Shown here in pieces: positions 57,638-64,000 of a stretch of 64,000 nucleotides of DNA. The stretch covers positions 2,455,001 to 2,519,000 of the forward strand of contig WPIO01000024.1 of assembly GCA_009760855.2 (NCBI GenBank), given 5' to 3'. This stretch comes from Cristatella mucedo. Taxonomy: Eukaryota > Bryozoa > Phylactolaemata > Cristatellidae. The first letter of the stretch is position 1; every line of letters starts with the position of its first letter. Below the pieces are notes generated by a model. The model did no database searches. It was not told where the DNA came from and worked only from the letters and a program-made list of their open reading frames with translations. Both the position numbers and the translations under genes were made by a program.

Positions 57638-60209
57638 GACGAGGCTAGAAGCCAACTCCCAGTGCTATCGGTGTAGCCGAGTTAACTCACTATTCGTTTA
57701 GTGTGTATTCGTTTATTGCCTAATCCACTCGTGACTTTCTCTCAGCAGGCAGCAGCAGTGCCGACTCGAGGCCGCCGTTCGCCGATCGTCGCGTGCTGCT
57801 GCGGCTTCCTTCGTTCGCATCCTGCAAGCATCTCGCTTCCGCTTCGCTCTACGAAACCGGTGTCTTCTCCTCCTCTTCCTTTGCTGACCGCTCTTAGTAA
57901 GCCATGCTGCAGCTGCAGTCGTTCGCTGCTGCACCGGCGATTCGTTTCGGCTCGGGTCTCTTCTCGGAGACGACCGCTTAATCCTGAGAACAGTCTGCTG
58001 CCTTGTCCAGCCCAAATTGTTCCCACGTGGCCAGCACTTCACAGCCATAATCGACATGGATGTTGGACGTGCCGAAACCGCAGCAATAGGGGATAGCACC
58101 TACGAACGACCAACGGGTTTCGCCATTTTCATATAACTGACGAGAGGCCACGTTGCGATTTGAACCCGGTCCTCGTGAGCCGACGTGCGTTTCGAGCCGA
58201 CAAGCGCTTCACGAGTCGGCGTTCGTCATCAGTCATCGAAGACGTGGGCCAAAAGTTAGGTGGGGCGGGGTGAAGAACCCCGGCTACTTTCTAGAGAGTA
58301 GGATGAAGACACCCGGCTACTTGCTAAAAGAAAAAGAGTAGGATTAGGCTACAACGTCCTGCCGGCGGACAAGCGTCGCCGAATTATCAACTCTATTGTA
58401 CCCCGGCTGCGAATGGGCTCTCGCCTGGACCTTAGGGGACGCCTTGAATTTCGGTTGGAGGAAGTTCGGGTCAAGAGCTCGAGATGATACCGACTAAAAA
58501 CCACGTGACTACTTTGCCCAATTGCACATCGAGTTTCGGCATGAGCGAACGATCGCCTCGACGGGAAGTCTACGGTGATGGTGGACGTCGGAATTCATCT
58601 GGACTGACGATGACTTATTTGAGGGCTTTTCCCAGCAAAGGCGGCCGCTCGCGTAGATGCAGTGCTTCGGCTGAGGCTGGTGTCAGCAGATGCTCAATAG
58701 TTGAGTTCGCTGATGACCCACTTACTATGCGCTGGCTGACTTCCGTATCGCTCAGCGAGCGCCGAACGTAATGCGAAGCCACCGAGGGGCAGCGGAGCTC
58801 TCTCGCTCGCGGAGTCGCTCTCGGAGGATCTCATTTCGAGAGCACGCGCGTTCGTGCCTCTGATCAATGCAGAGCGGAGAGTGACCCCCTGATCTGTTTG
58901 CATCGTATAGAACCACGGGTGGCAATTGACTAAGCAAACACGTGGCTCGCTTCGTCCAAACGACAAAACAAACTTTTTCCTCAGGGGCACAATTGTGCAG
59001 TGCGGCAAAACTACTGGGGCGAAAAGTGTACAATTGTCTCGAGGCAGGATGCTGAATAGCGCTGCTGACTGAAGCCTAATAAAAGCTGCTACCGACAGGT
59101 GTCGCCCGCCCACCGTCTGTGCCCGGTCACGATCGAAGTTTGCTAAGTCCAACTTGATCGACGGCGTGTCATTGGGGCAATGCCGTCTCGGAGAAGGGCG
59201 CTCAAGCTTGTGGGGAAGGAAGACCCGCTGGACATTGGGAAGGAGGGTCTAGCTGGGCCCTCACCCCCAATGTCTACGCCTAAGACTTCCCAAAGTATAG
59301 GAGTTATGGTGTCGTAAGGATATCGGCAGTGGCTCGTTGCAACATGGTGCACAGGAGTTACGCAATGTGCCCCCCCCCCCGGTGGGGGGGGGGGAATATT
59401 TGTTACTGCATGCCTGAGGTGGGGAGATTTTTGGATTATGAACTTAGGAGGGCATCTAAGGATCCTGTCATACAAGGGTTATGATTCAAGAATTTTGGGC
59501 AATTTTCAAGGATGCCAGAAGAAAGTGCCTTGGCGTGGGTTGGGTGAGAGGGCGCTATCAGGAGGAGGTAAGTAACAAGGCTTCCCCGTATGCGTCTCGA
59601 TGTGAGCCCGCAGCTCGCGCCGATCAGTTAACCCAACAGCCGCGCTAATGACACAATTGGGTCGTACCCTGAAGAGTTTTCAAGAGCGAACTCGCAGCCT
59701 CGGAGGCATTTGGTACCATCAGCCTGCATCTCTTGAAATCGAGAAAAAAGTGAGAAGAGTCACTGGCTCAGGAGGCCAGTTACAAGAAGCGACCGCCAAT
59801 GTTGACCACTCGATAAGAATGCAAAACGCAAGTCTGCAGCTGCTATGTACACAAAGTAAATGTCGCCTGATTCATAAGCTTCATCAGATAACGCCGAAAA
59901 GGCTTAACAGCAATCACAAATGCTTGCAGTGAGCAGCAAAGGATTGTGTTTTTCAGTACCCGAATACCTAACTGGAAAGGGAAATACAAGAACCTCAAGC
60001 TACGACTGGAAAAAATGTCGGTCGCTGCATAATCAATCAATCGAATCCCCCTTTTTTAATTTGCATATTCTGACCTCTCTCAATATTATTCTGACAAATT
60101 CTATTGAAGCCATAGCACATTCTCTTCCCTGACTTAGACCTGGTGAATCTAGCCACAATGAATATCGAGGCTTGATGCTTCAGAGCACTTAAGGGAAAAT
60201 CAATATTAC
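57638..60209. other. GC-rich DNA, no gene named
   Basis: Overlapping frames on both strands at 57713-58099 (about 130 codons each) and 58694-59152 (minus, 152 codons) have Arg/Ser/Ala-rich composition without motifs. I attribute them to base composition. Confidence 0.35.
59370..59394. repeat. Poly(C)/poly(G) inverted repeat
   Basis: A run of ten or so C is followed by ggt and ten or so G, so the strand can fold on itself and each half can form G-quadruplex-type structures. Confidence 0.85.
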
Positions 60210-60984
60210 TGCAATAATAATTCATTTACATCAGTCCTTCAGAGAATTAAATATTTAAGTAATTTATTTATGCTGTAAAGGAATTATGTCAATGTGGTTA
60301 GTGATAGCAAGCACAGTGTGAGCTTGCATGAGCACACCGAGGACAATGCACAAGGACCCAGCGATTTTTGTGAGAAACAGTTGGGTTTATGGTTCCTTTT
60401 TAACTGTCGTCAAGTTGGGCAATGTCGTGATGCCGGTGACAGTGAAATTCATGCTTTGAGAGTATATAAACTAATAACGCGGTCTCCGAAGAATTTGAGG
60501 TTGGTAAGAGCTACGGCTAATTGACTTGAGTCAAAAGAGTAGGTGGTATGATGCCTAGCCTGATTGGGAAGTAGTTTAGATAGATCATCTTGCGAGCACG
60601 AAAACGAAAGACCTAAGTGGGAGGGACACAATCTTAAACTCGATACGCTGCTTTATGCGGAAACAGGGCAGGTTAGTGAGAAGTGGTGTAAAGTGGCAAT
60701 TGCTACGGTCACGACAGACAAGCTTGGCTGAAGAGTTGTGCACCAACTGCAAGTGCCTCATGGCACAGGCCGAAAGACCGGCGAGTATCGAGATACAAAA
60801 GTCAAGACGGGATATCACAAATGCGTGAACAAACTTGGATATGGTATTCCTGTCTAAGCTGGCACGAATGTTTGCAACGTTGCGTTGCTGAAAGTAGGCA
60901 GGCTTAAATGTAAAACTGAAGTATTGTCTAATAAATGGTCACTTTGGAGCTGGACACCCAGATTTCGTGCTGATGCTAAAGTTA
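60210..60984 (-). mobile_element. Old L2 copy 10, part 1 (3' part)
   Basis: An aataataa start, a decayed tail, 3' UTR and C-terminal ORF (RHLQLVHNSSAKLVCRDRSN; FTPLLTNLP) on the minus strand with several frame breaks. It is interrupted at 60985 by a SINE B and resumes at 61151. Confidence 0.78.
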
Positions 60985-61150
60985 GAGGTTAGCTGATTAA
61001 ATCAACAGCCTCATTTACATAGCTGCAGAAGAGCCTTGACAGCTATCACTACCTATTGCAGTGGGCGATACATGATCGCCTACTGAAGGACTCAACCCAC
61101 GACCGGGGTAGTGAAGAGCGGCACCTTAACTCTGGGCCAAGACCCCGGAT
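60985..61150 (-). repeat. SINE family B inserted in L2 copy 10
   Basis: The reverse complement shows the head ggggtcttggcccagagtta (A-box region), B box cgtgggttgagtccttc (about 61085-61101), body gatagctgtcaaggctcttc and tail aatgaggctgttgatttaat. It cleanly separates two parts of one L2 copy. Confidence 0.78.
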
Positions 61151-61715
61151 AATAGAAGATATGGTTGAAAAGCTTTTTGAGGTTTAGATCTTCTAATTTC
61201 TGAGTAGCATAAGGTTTGCCCATTACTAGTTAGCTGGCTTAATATCATTTAATTTGAAAAGTTTTGCTACCATCCTCGTGCAAATGTCTAAATGTCGCGT
61301 CTGCAATAAATGCAGCAAGAGAGTTTCAAGGGTTTCGGTTCTGGAAACCAGGGAGGGATCGAAGTACAAGTATGGATTTATGCCATCTGCATAAAAATGA
61401 AAGCCTAGATTGCGCTTAGCGATGGCATCGGCAAGAGGGAGAGTATAATTTGAGTAAAGAAGTGGGACAAGCACAGATCTCTGTGGTAGCAAGTACTTTA
61501 GAGGCTCCTCGGATGATTGTTGATAAATCAATCCTTCAACTCTCCCACGGAGGTAAGACCTAAACCACTGCAGTGCAGTGCCAGTGATTCCGAGGCGAGA
61601 TGAGAGTCGCTCAAGAAAGAATTGCTTTTAAATAGCATAAAACGCTGCTGCAAGTTCCAGCATATGAGCAGGAAACTCTACTTCCTTTTACATTCCTGAG
61701 AAAGTCGTCATAAAC
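61151..61715 (-). mobile_element. Old L2 copy 10, part 2 (5' part)
   Basis: Continues the L2 ORF upstream of the SINE. On the minus strand the reverse transcriptase core can be read as F-H-F-Y-A-D-G-I-N-P-Y (61377-61410), so the second catalytic Asp is replaced by Gly. The S-V-L-V-P block lies near 61475 and a W-F region near 61565. Several frame breaks are present. Confidence 0.75.
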
Positions 61716-61797
61716 TAGCAGTATGCACACTATCTAGCCTCCCACAGCCAAGCGATTATACTAGAAATGATGTGCAGGTGTCCATGCACAGAAAGCA

Positions 61798-62020
61798 CAC
61801 GCGCGAACATGCCAGCACACACACAAACACACACACACACGAACGCGCACACGCACGCGCACACACGCACATGATCGAACGCTCGTTCGGACACACATAC
61901 GTGTACGAACGCGAAAAGATGTGTGCACATGCACACTCACGCATGCACAAACGTATGCACGCGTGCACACACAGATGCATGTACTTGCACAGATACACAT
62001 GCACGTCCACTCGCACAAAT
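61798..62020. repeat. Imperfect (CA)n / CACG-rich tract
   Basis: CA repeats with CG and ATG interruptions, giving Cys/Val-rich frames on one strand and His/Thr-rich frames on the other. Not coding. Confidence 0.85.
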
Positions 62021-62113
62021 GTTCGCGTACAAACTAGGGCATACTCCTGGTCTCACGAGGTGAACCGTGTGAACATCAGCACGAGCTCATATGCCTAAGG
62101 GGACGGCTCTCAC

Positions 62114-62190
62114 CTTTTTGTAGCTCTAGCTTGAAACATCGCATACTCTTCCACGGGTACTATTTCCACTGGTGGTAGTGTCACATCCAT
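62114..62190 (-). CDS. IQ-motif protein, exon 1 (start codon)
   Basis: The ATG at 62188-62190 is the first in-frame Met after an upstream in-frame stop (TGA, about 62312-62314). The 25 codons (MDVTLPPVEIVPVEEYAMFQ then ARATK) end with two bases AG before the donor gtgaga at 62108-62113. Those two bases plus the first G of exon 2 give Arg, keeping frame. The frame is also open upstream of the Met (RFRSPEYTGKLDR). An acceptor-like atcag at about 62214-62218 would allow an earlier start, so the first exon edge is less certain than the other three. Confidence 0.68.
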
Positions 62191-62199
62191 CCGGTCAAG

Positions 62200-63560
62200 T
62201 TTGCCGGTGTACTCGGGCGACCGAAACCTGATCAGTCGATAGCCATGCAGCAGACGACGACGCCGGCGGCCGCAGTAAGCGCACCGAACGTACCGGCCAG
62301 ATCACTCTGCTGCTGCCCCGCGGTAGATCTATCTAGTATTCGCTCTGCTGTGACTGCTTGAGACGCAAGGACGACTCGACTAGGACACGACCACCTCGGG
62401 CTGCCAGGCAGCTACCGCAAGCGAAGGAAGGACAGCCCACGTGCGACGCTGGGAAGCACTGGCCACTGGCTGCTAAGTGGCCAGCTAGTGGCCGCTAATG
62501 AGTATTTACCCCGGGCTGCAAGCCTGATGTAGACTCACAAAGCTAACGCCATAGAGACGCGACGAGCGGACAATGGCGTCTTTTTTATCCCCTGGGTAGC
62601 TCTTCCAGTCGGTCGGAGCTGAGCGACTCTGAGGCAGAGAAGCGGCTCTCTCGCCGGCTCGTGCAGGCCTCGAGCGAGCCGCGGCGATGCTGCGGCTCAC
62701 GTGACTTCTCGGCGATTCGGCAGTAGCAGCCGCCGCGTCGGGCAGCGTCTTTGCTGATAAAACCAAGGTGTGCACATGCGCGTGACTCGTTGGTGTACTC
62801 GCGTTTGTGCGCTTAAACGAGTTAATATTCCCTGAAAACTCATCAAGTCCAGTACATGCTCCCGACGTTCTCGATGTTCTGATGTTCTAGTCTGATAAGT
62901 AATGCGGTCCCTGTAAACGCAGCTTTTAACGACGACTGAGTTCCCGCCGTGATTTGCTATGAAGACTCGTTGAAGATGCTACGCTAAAGGTGTGAGAATT
63001 AGAGTCTAAGGTATTGGCCAAACTTCCGTCGATAAAAACTGCCTTCGAGACAGTCGGTCGACTGGCCATTGACGCGTCTACTTCCTCGCGGCATGGGCGA
63101 GCACCGCTACGAGCGCTGCGCACGCGCACGAGCATACATGTGTGGGTGCGTGCGTACGTGTGCGTGCGTTTTTGCGTGTGTGTACGTGCGTGTGACCTAA
63201 CTACGCGCTCCGGGATGCAGCGGCTGGTGGCGGGAGAGGTGGGGAAAAGGGCGAAGGTGAAGGTCGTTAGTCGCTTGCCTTACCTGTCCATGCCGATGCT
63301 GCGGCCGATGCGTTTAGTAGTGACTTTCCGGCATCACGCTCTCAAGAAACTGCAATACAATTTAGACGCTTGCTTGAAGTAGCCACAGAAAGCTGAACGT
63401 CAGCGTGGGAGTCACTTCTCGGCTGCTCCATTTCCAGAGGGCGCCACGGCAGCTGGACCGTAGTGTGAACGAAAAGCAGCTTATCGAGCCTAAGGTCGGA
63501 GGTCGACGGCCCGGTTGCCGGTAATTATTCGAGGTGGGTTCGGTACCGGTTCAGATCGGA
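62200..63560 (-). promoter_or_regulatory. CpG-rich region upstream of IQ gene exon 1
   Basis: CpG density is visibly higher here than in the flanks, directly 5' of the first coding exon on the minus strand. A donor-like gtgagt at 62533-62538 could end a 5' untranslated exon. I see no TATA box that I would defend. Confidence 0.3.
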
Positions 63561-63642
63561 GAGTGAGCAGCGTAGGGGCCTAAGTGATACCGATTGACAA
63601 ATACGGCGGCCATTTAATTTATATACCTACATAGGTGTACTG

Positions 63643-63667
63643 GATACAATGGTGTACATACATACAT

Positions 63668-63711
<44 letters not shown>

Positions 63712-63745
63712 CATTGTATCTATATGTACACCATTGTATATATAT
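63643..63745. repeat. (TA)n flanked by 18-bp inverted arms
   Basis: gatacaatggtgtacata (63643-63660) is the exact reverse complement of 63703-63720, with CATA/CA and (TA)n between. The right arm is repeated once more at about 63722-63739, followed by more TA to 63780. Confidence 0.85.
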
Positions 63746-63857
63746 ATATATATATATTTATATATTTATATATATATACCTATAATTTAGCACTAGGTCT
63801 GTATTTAACCTTCTGACACACCTCAAAGGTATCGCACTGCATAATGGTGGGGTGGAA

Positions 63858-63932
63858 TACACACACACGCACGCGCACGCGCGCGCGCACGCGCACACAC
63901 ACACACGCACACACACATATATATGTGTGTGT
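63858..63932. repeat. (CA)n/(CG)n/(TG)n composite microsatellite
   Basis: Alternating purine-pyrimidine DNA: CA, then a cgcgcgcgcacgcgcac core, CA, (TA) and (TG). The core is a classic Z-DNA-prone pattern. Confidence 0.9.
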
Positions 63933-64000
63933 AACCTCACTTTTAAGGATCAGCTCAAATGCAGTATACGGATTACTATTCGAGAACTTTAATAGGACGT

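Larger units (their letters stand above)
34653..62190 (-). other. Gene locus: IQ-motif protein, four joined exons
   Basis: Exons 62114-62190, 42875-43021, 35228-35517 and 34653-34865 join on the minus strand with phases 2, 2 and 1 at the three junctions. Each exon length agrees with those phases. Every junction has GT and AG at the expected edges. The joined product is 242 complete residues so far, and the last known exon ends in a strong donor (gtaagg), so more exons follow below 34653. Two IQ motifs (residues 69-79 and 112-122) predict binding of calmodulin or a myosin-light-chain-like partner. The region after them (about 155-242) looks helical and conserved-looking but matches nothing I know. 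Introns are about 19.1, 7.4 and 0.36 kb and full of the repeats listed here. I recognise no orthologue and infer no specific role. Confidence 0.82.

Noticed and set aside
57094..57701. Long open frames of Leu-Thr-His-Ser and Ser-Leu repeats (184 and 196 codons)
   Set aside because: They are translations of the (CTCA)n and (CT)n arrays in any frame; no gene evidence.
57713..58099. Overlapping 130-codon frames on both strands
   Set aside because: Symmetric openness in GC-rich DNA; Arg/Ser/Ala-rich products without motifs.
62506..62775. A coding first exon for the IQ gene (89-codon minus frame)
   Set aside because: Its donor at 62533-62538 is in phase 0, which does not match any acceptor in frame with the 62190 exon. 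At most it is an untranslated exon.
1..64000. Bacterial-style operons, CRISPR arrays or phage modules
   Set aside because: No repeat-spacer array, no clustered co-directional genes, and clear eukaryotic splice sites and retrotransposons.

Overview
The window looks like animal nuclear DNA and not a microbial genome. It has long non-coding stretches, split genes with consensus GT/AG splice sites, 5'-truncated non-LTR retrotransposons, tRNA-derived SINEs, cut-and-paste DNA transposon remnants and many di- to tetranucleotide microsatellites. There are no operons, no ribosome-binding-site-led genes and no CRISPR arrays. I cannot name the species. An invertebrate with large, repeat-filled introns is my guess.

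One protein-coding gene is well supported. It lies on the minus strand, and four exons (62114-62190, 42875-43021, 35228-35517, 34653-34865) join in frame with matching phases at every junction. The product carries two textbook calmodulin-binding IQ motifs, one of them split by an intron. I do not recognise the family. Its introns are about 19.1 kb, 7.4 kb and 0.36 kb. The gene continues below 34653, and an open reading frame at 29821-30227 is a phase-compatible candidate for the last exon. CpG-rich DNA just upstream of its first exon (62200-63560), and a second CpG-rich patch at 24780-25320, are promoter candidates.

Nearly everything else I can identify is mobile DNA. An L2-clade LINE is present in about a dozen copies or tails of very different age. 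The copies at 5548-7175 and 21476-22279 differ by only about a dozen bases over 800, while others (22972-23640, 45935-46745, 60210-61715) are badly decayed. Two tRNA-derived SINE families are present. Family A (1498, 13228, 18548, 19734, 43498) ends in a sequence homologous to the L2 3' tail, so it probably uses the L2 machinery. Family B (7422, 10712, 11581, 21133, 22885, 33966, 60985 and others) has an unrelated tail. The 3' end of a second LINE (family C) occurs five times, always in plus orientation.

DNA transposons include two SPIN-like hAT elements with perfect 8-bp target duplications (43712-43895; 44800-45151), the second inside an L2 tail. The 3' half of a pogo/Tigger-like element with a broken transposase occupies 1-941. 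A 131-bp near-perfect palindrome (16470-16600) and a long inverted-repeat unit (9090-9545) may be further non-autonomous elements. SPIN and this Tigger-type terminus are known to me mainly from vertebrates and from invertebrates in contact with them, so horizontal transfer is the most interesting theme here.

The rest (much of 1.6-5.5, 11.7-13.2, 13.4-16.4, 32.3-34.6, 35.5-42.8, 47.5-49.3 and 51.7-60.2 kb) holds no gene I can support.
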